A DNA stretch of 64,000 nt from Perlucidibaca sp. (lineage in GTDB: Bacteria; Pseudomonadota; Gammaproteobacteria; Pseudomonadales; Moraxellaceae). This document shows, one piece after another, positions 1 through 7,877 of the stretch. The notes beneath the pieces were generated by a model, which worked only from the letters and a program-made list of their open reading frames with translations, was not told the origin of the DNA and did not search any database. Both the position numbers and the translations under genes were made by a program. Every line of letters starts with the position of its first letter. The first letter of the stretch is position 1. Location of the stretch: NCBI GenBank assembly GCA_023265995.1, contig JAHFSA010000001.1, positions 372,001 through 436,000 of the forward strand. The letters are read 5' to 3'.

Positions 1-33
1 AGCGAACTGGCGGAAGAGATCGTGCTGGAATAA
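1..33 (+). CDS. 3' end of an unidentified gene (partial)
   Basis: Reading frame 1 is open from the window edge to a TAA at 31-33 and gives a short acidic tail ending EEIVLE. Such a tail just before a convergent gene fits the last ten codons of a protein starting outside the window. Too little is visible to name it, and a chance open frame of this length cannot be excluded. Confidence 0.35.
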   Translation, partial: SELAEEIVLE

Positions 34-78
34 GCCGTGCCGGACCGGGCTGCGCCAGAGCGGACAGCCGCGCCGGTC

Positions 79-669
79 TCAGCCGGCGACACCGACAGCA
101 CGTATGGCCGCTTCGGCGAAGAACTCGCGCAGATCGGCAAGCGGGGTCTTGCGGCGACCGGCCAGCCAGTGCCGGGCATATTCGTGCACCGGGCCGGTGA
201 CCAGCGCGGCATAGGCATCCAGCGGCCAGCGCAGGCGCACACCGGACTGCGTGCGCGCCTTCATCCACTCGGCGATCTCGGCAAAGGAGCTCTGCAGCTC
301 ACCCTGCAGCACCGGCTCGGCGGCCACCTCGGCCAGCACCATGCGGCGATGGAAGATGAAATCGGCCCAGGCCGGGTTCTCCACGATCCAGTCGACATGG
401 GCATGGACGATGGCGCGTATGCCTTCCTCCAGCGTCTGCGCCTGAGCCAGATACTCCCCCTGCTGGAGGCGGAACTGGCGCAGGCCGTCGAGATAGACCT
501 CGGCGGCGATGCGCTCCTTGCTGCCGAAGTGATGATAGAGACTGCCGGTGCTGGCGCCCGAGGCGGTCCGGATCATGTCGATGGTGGTCGCCTCTACCCC
601 GTGCTGCGCAAAGCAGTCGAGGGCGGCGTGGATGATGGCCTGGCGGCGGGGACTTGACCTTGTTGTCAT
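79..669 (-). CDS. TetR/AcrR family transcriptional regulator
   Basis: Predicted one-component repressor of 196 aa, the usual TetR length. The N-terminal helix-turn-helix lies at about residues 29-55 (TTIDMIRTASGAS then GSLYHHFGSKE, the typical recognition helix and following helix). The rest is a helical ligand-binding and dimerisation domain. The gene is divergent from the DUF4442 thioesterase-like gene at 772. The 100 bp between them are A+T-rich and carry overlapping inverted repeats, so it probably controls itself and that neighbour. A fatty acid or acyl-CoA type ligand is guessed only from the neighbour. Confidence 0.9.
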   Translation of the reverse strand: MTTRSSPRRQAIIHAALDCFAQHGVEATTIDMIRTASGASTGSLYHHFGSKERIAAEVYLDGLRQFRLQQGEYLAQAQTLEEGIRAIVHAHVDWIVENPAWADFIFHRRMVLAEVAAEPVLQGELQSSFAEIAEWMKARTQSGVRLRWPLDAYAALVTGPVHEYARHWLAGRRKTPLADLREFFAEAAIRAVGVAG

Positions 670-672
670 GAT

Positions 673-717
673 TAGAACATTATTCTAGAACATTGTTTTA
701 GTCTACCCGACAATGTT
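673..717. promoter_or_regulatory. Candidate TetR operator cluster
   Basis: Two overlapping imperfect palindromes, TAGAACATTATTCTA (673-687) and TAGAACATTGTTTTA (686-700), share the centre AGAACATT. The 8-mer AACATTGT (689-696) recurs inverted as ACAATGTT (710-717). All lie between a tetR gene and a divergent gene, the standard position for a TetR-family operator. The regulator-site pairing is inferred. Confidence 0.6.
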
Positions 718-771
718 TTCTTTTCACAGTCATCCGTTGCATGCCCCCGGACAGGGGCTGGAGTTGTCACC

Positions 772-1230
772 ATGATGAACGCCCTCGCCACTTTCAACCG
801 CCTCAAGGACCTGCCCGGCGGCACCCGCCTGTTCAGCTTCGGCATCTGCAAGGCCGCCCCGTATTTCGCCAGCATCCGTCCGCACGTCACCGAAGTGTCG
901 CCCAATCTGGTCCGCCTCAGCGTGCGCAAGCGTCGTGCCGTCGAGAATCATCTCCACACCGTGCATGCCATCGCCATGTGCAACATGGCCGAACTGGCCG
1001 GCGGCCTGATGACCGATGTCTCCGTGCCTGCCGGTGCGCGCTGGATTCCGTCCGGCATGACCGTGCAATACCTGAAGAAGGCCAAGACCGATCTGGTCGC
1101 CACGGCGGACGGCAGCGGCATCGAGTGGGCTCGTGGCGGCGATGTCACCGTGCCGGTGCTGGTGCATGACAGCGAGGGCGCACTGGTGTTCCGCGCCGAC
1201 ATCACCATGAACGTCAAGCTGGCGGGCTGA
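772..1230 (+). CDS. DUF4442 / hotdog-fold thioesterase-like protein
   Basis: A 152-aa protein with the layout of DUF4442 hotdog-fold proteins, related to acyl-CoA thioesterases. Central segments read NHLHTVHAIAMCNMAEL (the long hotdog helix, residues about 59-75) and then alternating strands ending FRADITMNVKLAG. It would act in the cytoplasm on a thioester, possibly acyl-CoA, but substrate and activity are not shown by sequence. GGAG at 760-763 sits eight bases before the first of two adjacent ATGs. Divergence from a TetR gene suggests ligand-controlled expression. Confidence 0.75.
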   Translation: MMNALATFNRLKDLPGGTRLFSFGICKAAPYFASIRPHVTEVSPNLVRLSVRKRRAVENHLHTVHAIAMCNMAELAGGLMTDVSVPAGARWIPSGMTVQYLKKAKTDLVATADGSGIEWARGGDVTVPVLVHDSEGALVFRADITMNVKLAG

Positions 1231-1266
1231 ACTGCCACCGGACCGGCGGCAGGTGTGAACTCCCGC

Positions 1267-1758
1267 TCAGGGAAACACCGCCACCGGCCCGGTCGCCTTG
1301 CGCCCGGGTGGCAGATAGGCCGGCGCCGGCTGGCCGGCGACACCCAGGAAGAGGATGTAGCGATAGATCGAGCGCAGATCGTAGTCGCTCATGTCACGGA
1401 AGACGTACCAGGGCATGGGCGGACGGGCACTGCCCTTGCGCGCGCGCAGCAGCCATTGCTCCTCGCTCAGCCCCTGCATGTAGAGACGCAGATTGGTGGC
1501 ATAGGTCGTGCCCCACGGCCCCTGCCAGCCCATGGCATCGCCGGTCAGCCAGCGCGCCTGCGGAGCACTGCCCTTGCCCTGGCTCCAGCCCGGGCTATGG
1601 CAGTCATGGCAGCCGGCAATGCGCACCAGGTAATCACCATGCTCGACCGACTGGCGTGACACCAGGCGCTTCTCGACCATCGGCTTTTCGACAGCCGCCT
1701 CGGCCGGCAGCATCACCATGGCCAGCAACAGTGCCAGCACGCTCCGGAATGCTTTCAT
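1267..1758 (-). CDS. Small periplasmic monohaem cytochrome c-like protein
   Basis: The start at 1758 gives MKAFRSVLALLLAMVMLPAEA, a clear Sec signal peptide, so the product of about 163 aa is exported. One haem-binding motif CHDCH lies near residue 50, with a likely axial methionine in PPMPWYVFRDMSDYDL near the C-terminus. The Trp/Tyr-rich body resembles diheme-type cytochrome c subunits of membrane dehydrogenases, but only one CxxCH is present. An electron-carrier role in the periplasm is likely; the partner is unknown, since no oxidase or dehydrogenase is adjacent. A start nine codons upstream would spoil the signal peptide. Confidence 0.8.
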   Translation of the reverse strand: MKAFRSVLALLLAMVMLPAEAAVEKPMVEKRLVSRQSVEHGDYLVRIAGCHDCHSPGWSQGKGSAPQARWLTGDAMGWQGPWGTTYATNLRLYMQGLSEEQWLLRARKGSARPPMPWYVFRDMSDYDLRSIYRYILFLGVAGQPAPAYLPPGRKATGPVAVFP

Positions 1759-1833
1759 GATGGCTGTCTCCCTGCCTGACGGCATCTGTTCAAGGCGTTT
1801 TTCTCATACCTGCCGGCCCTGAGGCAAACACGC

Positions 1834-2823
1834 TCAGAACAGGCGCAGCGGCGGCTCGCCCATGCGCTCGACCTGTATCTCCAGCTCGCCCACATGTTCC
1901 TGCCAGTAGGCCGGCGTGGCGAACCAGGGGAAAGCCGCCGGAAATGCCGGATCCTCCCAGCGCATGGCCAGCCAGCCGGCGTAATGGATCATGCGCAGAC
2001 TGCGCAGGGCCTCGATCAGGCCGATCTCGCGAGTGTCGAAATCGCAGAATGACTGATAGCCGTCGAGCACTTCGGCGAGCTGCAGCTCCTGCTCGTGGCG
2101 CTCGCCGCAGAGCAGCATCCAGAGATCCTGCACGGCGGGGGCCGACTGGCAGTCATCGAAATCGAGCAGCCAGGGACCGTCATCGCGCGTCCACAGGATG
2201 TTGCCGGGGTGACAGTCGCCCTGGGTGCGGATGGTCGGGAACGAGGCCAGCCCGGAAGCCGCGATGCGCTCTCTCAGACTGGCGATGGCGCGTTCGTAGC
2301 GCTGCGACAGGTGCTCCGGCAGCAGGCTTCTGACCTGCCGAGCCGGGGCATCGAGAAAACGTTCGATGCTCAGCGCCGGCCTCGCGGTGAACGGCTGCAG
2401 GCGCGACACCGCATGCATGCGGCCGAGCAGCATGCCGACCCGGTACAGCTGGTCATGGTCGCCGGCCTCCAGCCCCTGCCCGCCCTTGCGCAGGAAGAGC
2501 GCGAAACGATAGTCCTCGAAGCTGAACAGGGTTTCACCGGCAGCATCGGCCAGTGGCGCGATCACCGGCAGCTCGGCGGCGGCCAGCGCCCGCGTGTAGG
2601 CATGCTCCTCACGGATCTGGGCATCGCTCCAGCGTTGCGGGCGATAGAACTTGGCCACCAGCGGCAGCTCGTCCTCTATGCCGACCTGATAGACGCGGTT
2701 CTCGTAGCTGTTGAGCGCGAAGACACGGGCATCGCTGAGACGGCCGGTGCTCTCGATGGCACTGATGACCAGATCGGGAGTGAGCCGGGCGTAATCGGCA
2801 AGCGACTGCGAGGATACGGACAT
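1834..2823 (-). CDS. srkA: Stress response kinase A (SrkA/YihE/RdoA-like)
   Basis: Aminoglycoside-phosphotransferase-fold protein kinase of 329 aa from the ATG at 2823, matching SrkA length. Visible features are the N-terminal NSYENRVYQV loop and the VAKFYRPQRWS lysine segment. The catalytic loop QGDCHPGNILW and metal-binding segment LLDFDD are followed by the family hallmark AVQDLWMLL. In E. coli SrkA is a Ser/Thr kinase that counters MazF-type and Cpx stress death. The HGD triad normally begins with His; here it reads QGD, with Asp kept. A start 28 codons upstream is open but adds a Gly/Pro-rich tail absent from the family. Confidence 0.88.
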   Translation of the reverse strand: MSVSSQSLADYARLTPDLVISAIESTGRLSDARVFALNSYENRVYQVGIEDELPLVAKFYRPQRWSDAQIREEHAYTRALAAAELPVIAPLADAAGETLFSFEDYRFALFLRKGGQGLEAGDHDQLYRVGMLLGRMHAVSRLQPFTARPALSIERFLDAPARQVRSLLPEHLSQRYERAIASLRERIAASGLASFPTIRTQGDCHPGNILWTRDDGPWLLDFDDCQSAPAVQDLWMLLCGERHEQELQLAEVLDGYQSFCDFDTREIGLIEALRSLRMIHYAGWLAMRWEDPAFPAAFPWFATPAYWQEHVGELEIQVERMGEPPLRLF

Positions 2824-2881
2824 GACAGCGGGCGCTCGGGCGGCAAAGGCCGGCATCATGCCACAGCCGCTGCCGCCCGGC

Positions 2882-4234
2882 TCAGGTGCCGCTGTCGCGG
2901 CGGGCATCGCGCCGGGCCAGCCAGGCCGTGGTGACGGCGAAGCCCAGCGTCACCGCCAGCATGATCTTCACGAACAGCCAGTAGTAGGCGGCACCGCTGA
3001 ACTGCGCGAAGAAACCGCCATCGACGATGCTGCCGTTGATCAGCGACACCGCCAGATTGCCGATGGAGACAGTGAGCAGCCAGGCCGCCGTCAGCAGGCT
3101 CTTGAGGCGCGCCGGAGCCTGTGTGTAGGCGTACTCGAGGCCGGTGATGTAGACCATGACCTCACCCACGGTGAGGATGGCGTAAGCCAGCAGCTGCCAC
3201 CACACCGACGGTCTGTGGCCGGCATCGACCAGGCCCTGGATCCAGGCGATGACGACGAAGGACAGGGCGGTCACCAGCAAGCCGGTGCCGATGCGGCGCA
3301 GCGGTGTCGGCTCCAGACCGAGACTGCGCATGAAAGGATAGACGCGATAGGTGAAGAGCGGGATCAGCAGCAGCACCAGCAAGGGATTGCTGAGCTGGAC
3401 CTGCGCCGGCAGCAGACTGAGGCCGGGCAGCAGTTCGAGATCAAGCTTGCCGGCCTGCAGCACCCACTCCGACTGCGACTGGTCCCAGAGCGCCCAGAAG
3501 GCCGGAATGAAGGCGAACACCAGCAGCACACGCGCCGCCGCTCTCAGGTCGCTGCGCAGCTGCTGCCAGCGCTGACGCGTGAAACGCAGGGTCGGCAGCG
3601 GCTCGTGGCGGTAATGCCGGCGCCCGCGCCAGAACACGAAGGTCGCCAGCAGCATGAACAAGCCCGGCACCCCGAAGGCCACGCGCGGCCCCATGTGCTC
3701 CAGCAGCCAGGGCACGCTGGCCATGGACACCACGGCGCCGATGTTGATGCTGAAATAGAACCAGCCGTAGGCCTTGGCCATGAGATCGGGCTGGCCGGGC
3801 TGCTCCAGGCGGCCCTCGAACTGGCTGCCGACAAAGGCCGAGACATTGGCCTTGATGCCGCCGGCACCCATGGCCAGCAGCAGCAGGCCGAAGCTGAAAC
3901 CGTCGAGGTGGTCATCGAACACGGCCAGGCAGAGATGGCCGAGGCAGTACACCAGCGACAAGACAAGAATCACGCGGTAGCGGCCGAACAGGGCATCCGC
4001 CAGCACGGCCCCGATCACCGGCATGAAATAGGCCAGCGACACGAAGAGATGCGTTTTCTCGTTGGCCGCCGCTTCCGCCGCCGCCTGCAGGGCCGGGTCA
4101 TGACCGGGGTTGAAGAATTGCGCGACCAGATAGAGCGTGAGGATGGAGCGCATGCCGTAGTAGCTGAAACGCTCGGCCGCCTCGGTGGCAATGATGTAGG
4201 CAATGCCTTTCGGATAACGCAGGGAGTCGCTCAT
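2882..4234 (-). CDS. POT-family proton-coupled oligopeptide transporter
   Basis: Inner-membrane MFS protein of 450 aa with about 12-14 hydrophobic helices. The POT signature EAAERFSYYGMRSIL (ExxERF) is in helix 1, and FYFSINIGAVVSMASVPW matches the second PTR2 motif. It is expected to import di- and tripeptides with protons. It ends in a short basic cytoplasmic tail (ARRDARRD). The gene follows lpxO on the same strand after about 100 bp and may be co-transcribed with it. Confidence 0.92.
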   Translation of the reverse strand: MSDSLRYPKGIAYIIATEAAERFSYYGMRSILTLYLVAQFFNPGHDPALQAAAEAAANEKTHLFVSLAYFMPVIGAVLADALFGRYRVILVLSLVYCLGHLCLAVFDDHLDGFSFGLLLLAMGAGGIKANVSAFVGSQFEGRLEQPGQPDLMAKAYGWFYFSINIGAVVSMASVPWLLEHMGPRVAFGVPGLFMLLATFVFWRGRRHYRHEPLPTLRFTRQRWQQLRSDLRAAARVLLVFAFIPAFWALWDQSQSEWVLQAGKLDLELLPGLSLLPAQVQLSNPLLVLLLIPLFTYRVYPFMRSLGLEPTPLRRIGTGLLVTALSFVVIAWIQGLVDAGHRPSVWWQLLAYAILTVGEVMVYITGLEYAYTQAPARLKSLLTAAWLLTVSIGNLAVSLINGSIVDGGFFAQFSGAAYYWLFVKIMLAVTLGFAVTTAWLARRDARRDSGT

Positions 4235-4337
4235 GCGGCGCAGGTTCCGTGGACGCTTGCCGCGAGTATGCCGTCACTTGGCAACGGCAGCATCACGGCC
4301 TGTCGCATGTTCCGCGCCAGGCCGCGAGACAGCGGCA

Positions 4338-5237
4338 TCAGGACAGGAAGATCCAGTACAGCAGGCCGCCGAGGATCAGCCACTTGAGCACGTAATAGAG
4401 CTTGCGGTTGGTCTTCTTCAGCGCCTTGGCACGCAGGCGCAGCTGGTAGATGTAGCGGAAGGCCTTGTTGATGCCGCCGGTCTTGTCGGCCTCGCTGTTG
4501 GGCGAGCTGGCCGCCGTCATGACGTTGCGCGCGAACCAGTTGTTGAAGGCCTGCGCCCAGCGCGCGGTCATCGGACGCTCGATGTCGCAGAGCAGGATGA
4601 TGCGATTCTCGTCGGTGCCGTTCTCGGCGTAGTGGATGTAGGTCTCGTCGAACATCACACCCTGACCGTCGCGCCAGCTGTAGCGCTCGCCGTCGACATC
4701 GATGAAGCAGCGGTCATCATTCGGCGTGATCAGGCCGAGGTGATAACGCAGCGAGCCGGCGAAGGGGTCGCGATGACGCACGAGGCGGCTGCCCGGCGGC
4801 AGCTCGGTGTACATCGCGGCCTTGACCGAATCCAGGCTGCGCACCAGCGCGGTGGTCTTCGGGCAGAGCTCGGCGGCGGACGGGTGACCATCTTCGTACC
4901 ACTTCAGGTAGAAGCGCTTCCAGCCGACCTTGAAGAAGGAGTTGAAGCCGACGTCGTTGTACTCGGCGGAGACCTTGATCAGGCCCTTGTCGGCGAGCGC
5001 CTGGGCCTCGTCGCGAATGACTTCCCAGTTGGCTTCCAGCACCTTGAGGTCGGCGAAGTGATCGCTCGACAGGTAAGGCGTGGTCGGCACCTTCGACCAC
5101 CAGTACATGATGACGTTGATCGGAGCCATGATCGTCGAGTGGTCGAAGAACTGGCGCGAGAACTTGTGCTTGACCTTGCCGCGCTGCTGCACATAGAGCG
5201 CAGAGATCACGAAAATGCCGAGAATGATCCACTTCAT
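4338..5237 (-). CDS. lpxO: LpxO-like lipid A 2-hydroxylase (Asp/Asn beta-hydroxylase family)
   Basis: Fe(II)/2-oxoglutarate dioxygenase of 299 aa with hydrophobic segments at both ends (MKWIILGIFVISALYV and WLILGGLLYWIF), as in inner-membrane LpxO. The iron site is visible as HRD (His155, Asp157) and His202 in YIHYAEN; Arg212 in DENRIIL is placed to bind 2-oxoglutarate. LpxO hydroxylates a secondary acyl chain of lipid A. Free-standing Asp/Asn beta-hydroxylase-like proteins with other substrates are the alternative, but the double membrane anchor favours LpxO. A TAGAAT -10-like box lies about 37 bp upstream of the start. Confidence 0.85.
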   Translation of the reverse strand: MKWIILGIFVISALYVQQRGKVKHKFSRQFFDHSTIMAPINVIMYWWSKVPTTPYLSSDHFADLKVLEANWEVIRDEAQALADKGLIKVSAEYNDVGFNSFFKVGWKRFYLKWYEDGHPSAAELCPKTTALVRSLDSVKAAMYTELPPGSRLVRHRDPFAGSLRYHLGLITPNDDRCFIDVDGERYSWRDGQGVMFDETYIHYAENGTDENRIILLCDIERPMTARWAQAFNNWFARNVMTAASSPNSEADKTGGINKAFRYIYQLRLRAKALKKTNRKLYYVLKWLILGGLLYWIFLS

Positions 5238-5273
5238 GATGAAAAAACGTCTCGATTGGATGGCGACTGGCGA

Positions 5274-5302
5274 ATTCTAGCCAAGCCGGCGAGCAAATTG
5301 AA
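5274..5302 (-). promoter_or_regulatory. Candidate promoter for lpxO
   Basis: On the minus strand TAGAAT (complement of 5274-5279) is a good -10 hexamer about 37 bp before the lpxO ATG. The matching -35 region is weak (TTCAAT-like). The assignment rests on the -10 and its position only. Confidence 0.3.
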
Positions 5303-5337
5303 TGAGGCAGGCCGGCACAGGCAGACCTGCCGTCGCC

Positions 5338-5862
5338 TCACCACATGAGGTCGTCGGGGATGGGATAGTCCGCATAGGGGTCATCCTCGACCTTGTCCTC
5401 GACGCACCGGCTGTTGAGCAGCACGATCACGCTCTCGTCACGCTGCCGGATCTTCTCCGCCACCACCGTCGGCACCAGCTCGTAGCCCTCGCCATGACGC
5501 ACGACGGCAACCTGGCCATGGCTGAGCTGGTACTGCTGCGGTTCGCTGACCCAGAGTTTCTTGATCTTCTTGCCATCGGTGAACTGCCAGGCGATGTCAC
5601 CACCGCGCGGCAACCTGTGCACCTCGACCAGCTGACGGATCTGCGCGGCAACCGCCTTCTGCTCCTGCGCCAGCAAGAGCTGGCGATTGGCCTCGCGATC
5701 CTTTTCCGCCTGCTCGGCACGCGTGCGCTGCGCCAGCTCGGCGGCCGACTCGCCCTCGGTGCGGCCCTTGGCGGCCTGGCGTTTGGCGTGGTCGGCCTGA
5801 CGGCCGCGCTTGGCATCCGCCAGACCGGCCTTGAGCAGCTGATCCTTGAGTGAAATCGCCAC
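5338..5862 (-). CDS. DUF2058 (YaiL-like) protein
   Basis: A 174-aa very basic and acidic helical protein starting SLKDQLLKAGLADAKRG, the conserved opening of the DUF2058/YaiL family. This is followed by a charged coiled-coil stretch (residues about 20-75) rich in Ala, Lys, Glu and Arg. A compact C-terminal region contains YELVP and ending YADYPIPDDLMW, typical of the family. Function is not established; the family is annotated as nucleoprotein or polynucleotide-associated. The start is GTG, three bases after the stop of the upstream helical-protein gene, so the two are almost certainly co-translated. Confidence 0.85.
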   Translation of the reverse strand: MAISLKDQLLKAGLADAKRGRQADHAKRQAAKGRTEGESAAELAQRTRAEQAEKDREANRQLLLAQEQKAVAAQIRQLVEVHRLPRGGDIAWQFTDGKKIKKLWVSEPQQYQLSHGQVAVVRHGEGYELVPTVVAEKIRQRDESVIVLLNSRCVEDKVEDDPYADYPIPDDLMW

Positions 5863-5865
5863 GAC

Positions 5866-6906
5866 TCAGAGCCCCTGGGCCGCCAGCACGGCCTCGACAC
5901 GACCGGAGGTGTAGAACGGCAGCAGCTGACGACGCAGGATGCCCTCGAGCATGCCCTGCTCATGCAGTACCGCCAGCACCGGCGGAGCGAAGCGCATGGC
6001 CTCGCGCAGGATCATGTCGCGGGTGACACCGACTTCCTCGAGCAGGAAGGCCAGGGTGGCATCCTGGTACTTGTCGAAGAAGCAGTCGATGCCGAGATCG
6101 ATGACGGTGGCGTAGTACTCGGTATGACGCAGCTCGGCACGCCAGTACTCGTAGCCGATGACAAACCATTCCTCCAGCGTCTCGGCCGAGACATAGCGAC
6201 GCAGCGTGCTCGCCGGCTGGTTCTTGATCTCGCCCCAGAAGTCCAGCGCGGTGCGCTGCAGCACCTTGTCGCTGAGCTTGGCCAGCAACGCCTTCTCGCT
6301 GCTGCGCAGGGTCGCCTTGGTGCTCTTGTGCACGTAGTTCAGCAGGCCCTCGTCGAGGCTCTTCTCCAGACCCGGCGAGGCCTTGCTGAGCACCGACTTG
6401 CCCAGGCCCATGAGCATGGAGGCACCCGGAATGTTCTTGGCGGCATCGTTGCTCTGCGCCAGATACCCCTTGATGCCGCGATAGATGAGGTCGGAGGAAA
6501 GATCGGCCAGCACCGGATTGCCCAGCACCTCGTGGATGAGGCGCTCGCGGACTTCGCGCATCTCGACGCCCTTGTTGATCATCTCGCGCACCTGCTGGTC
6601 GGAGATGAGATCGACGAGGCGGGTCTTGTCCTGGATCGGGTGCGCATGCAGCGCACGCGCGATCTCGCCGACCAGCTCGGGAATGCCGCCGGCCATGGGC
6701 ATGTCGATGGCATAGGTGCGCACGGTGGCCTTGATCAGGTCGCGCGAAACCACGTCGCCGAGCTTGAGCAGCGCGGCATTGGCGAGATCGGCATCGACCT
6801 CGGCGGCCAGATGCGCAGCCAGTTCATCGCCCTGGAGCAGGTTCAGCGAGTGGGCCACATGCGCCTCGAAAAGCGCCGCGACCACCGGGTGTTTGATTGC
6901 AGTCAT
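5866..6906 (-). CDS. Unrecognised helical protein, paralogue of the product at 12538-13551
   Basis: A 346-aa protein predicted to be almost wholly helical, with no signal peptide, transmembrane segment or known catalytic motif that I can see. I do not recognise a named family. Residues about 121-215 align with residues 116-208 of the protein at 12538-13551: VLGNPVLADLSSDLIYRG against VLGSPLYTSLLSDVLYRS, then NIPGASMLMGLGKSV against NVPGVSSLMKVGKGV. The C-terminal halves share the same general pattern. The gene lies 22 bp downstream of the GST-like gene and 3 bp upstream of the DUF2058 gene, suggesting one operon. Confidence 0.8.
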   Translation of the reverse strand: MTAIKHPVVAALFEAHVAHSLNLLQGDELAAHLAAEVDADLANAALLKLGDVVSRDLIKATVRTYAIDMPMAGGIPELVGEIARALHAHPIQDKTRLVDLISDQQVREMINKGVEMREVRERLIHEVLGNPVLADLSSDLIYRGIKGYLAQSNDAAKNIPGASMLMGLGKSVLSKASPGLEKSLDEGLLNYVHKSTKATLRSSEKALLAKLSDKVLQRTALDFWGEIKNQPASTLRRYVSAETLEEWFVIGYEYWRAELRHTEYYATVIDLGIDCFFDKYQDATLAFLLEEVGVTRDMILREAMRFAPPVLAVLHEQGMLEGILRRQLLPFYTSGRVEAVLAAQGL

Positions 6907-6928
6907 CCTGTGACTCCTTGCACTGCCC

Positions 6929-7693
6929 TCAGAGGGCGTAGGTCTTGTCGAGATAAGCGAGAATGGCTTTCGATTCGAACAGCGCCACCCCCGTGTTGGG
7001 ATCTTCCAGATAGGGCACCTGCACGCGCCCGTGCTGCTGCAGGAAGCGGGCGCGCTTGCCGCCCGGCACCGGCTTGTAGGGGCCCGGCTTGAGACGCAGC
7101 ACGGCCGGACCGATGTCCTGCCACTGCTCCTTGCCGAGGTTGTGCAGACTGTAGGGCAGTTCGAGCTCGCACAGACGCTCGCGCACCGGGCGCGAGAACG
7201 GGCTCGCCTCGAAGCTCCACAGCACCAGCGGCTGCCTGGCCTCGCGTGCCGGGCGCAGCTTCATGCCCTTGAGGCCGCGGGCGACGGTGGCGGCATAGCT
7301 GCCGGCCTTGTTCAGGCGGCTGACGCGATAGCTGGCCGGCGTGGCGCGACCGGCATAGGTGCGGAACAGGTACTCGACAATGGCGGCCGATTCGTAGAGC
7401 ACGGTGCCGGTGTTGCCGTCGACCAGCAGCGGGAACTGCTGCTTGCCGCCTATGCGCTCGGCCTCGGGACGGAAGCGCTTGCCGCCCTTGGGGCAGGGAC
7501 GGATGTCGAGGTCCAGATGCAGCGCGCTCGCGACCTCGCGGACGAGACGGCAGTACGGGGAGGCTTCGATGTCATAGAGCACCGGCCGCTCGGCCGGCTG
7601 CTGGAAATGGGCACGCCCTGCCCCGCCACGCCAGGAAGCACAGGTGGAGGCGATGGTTGAGCCAAGCACATTGAGATTGTGTCGAATGGTCAT
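6929..7693 (-). CDS. Tandem GST N-terminal (thioredoxin-fold) domain protein
   Basis: The 254-aa product contains two copies of a glutathione S-transferase N-terminal thioredoxin-like domain. Copy one (about 36-115) has VLYDIEASPYCRLVRE; copy two (about 155-252) has VLWSFEASPFSRPVRE. Each copy ends in the glutathione-binding ES dipeptide segment (YESAAIVEYL and FESKAILAYL). The helical GST C-terminal domain is missing. Copy one keeps a Cys in the active-site turn and copy two has Ser. Redox or glutathione-conjugate binding is likely; substrate unknown. The ATG at 7693 is chosen because upstream codons are not family-like. Confidence 0.8.
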   Translation of the reverse strand: MTIRHNLNVLGSTIASTCASWRGGAGRAHFQQPAERPVLYDIEASPYCRLVREVASALHLDLDIRPCPKGGKRFRPEAERIGGKQQFPLLVDGNTGTVLYESAAIVEYLFRTYAGRATPASYRVSRLNKAGSYAATVARGLKGMKLRPAREARQPLVLWSFEASPFSRPVRERLCELELPYSLHNLGKEQWQDIGPAVLRLKPGPYKPVPGGKRARFLQQHGRVQVPYLEDPNTGVALFESKAILAYLDKTYAL

Positions 7694-7714
7694 TGCATGT
7701 CTCGTTGAACGCTG

Positions 7715-7724
7715 CACATATGTG
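7715..7724. promoter_or_regulatory. Perfect 10-bp palindrome upstream of the GST-like gene
   Basis: CACATATGTG is perfectly self-complementary and lies 22 bp before the ATG of the GST-like gene, inside its likely 5' untranslated or promoter region. A regulator-binding role is possible; no neighbouring regulator gene supports it. Confidence 0.25.
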
Positions 7725-7792
7725 TGAATGAAGATGCCATCGGAAAAGTGGCATGATTGTCCCAAATTCGTCGCCGGCCGGCATTTCGGTCA

Positions 7793-7820
7793 GTGACTTG
7801 CGGCTCGAAACTCTTATAGT
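7793..7820 (+). promoter_or_regulatory. Candidate promoter for the PhaC-like gene
   Basis: GTGACT (7793-7798), a 16-bp spacer and TATAGT (7815-7820) fit a sigma-70 promoter with four and five matches. The -10 lies 58 bp before the ATG at 7878. Confidence 0.4.
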
Positions 7821-7877
7821 TCGCAGCCATCGGGCCGAGTGTACACATGTACTGCCCGCAAACCGACGAGGAATCCG

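Noticed and set aside
2822-4387. Plus-strand open frame of 521 codons opposite the POT transporter and SrkA
   Set aside because: It is antisense to two well-recognised genes, rich in Gln/His/Arg/Ala as expected for shadow frames in high-G+C DNA, and has no family features.
7845-7856. GTACACATGTAC-like palindrome before the PhaC-like gene
   Set aside because: It is not self-complementary: the reverse complement differs at the two central bases, so it is only an approximate repeat.
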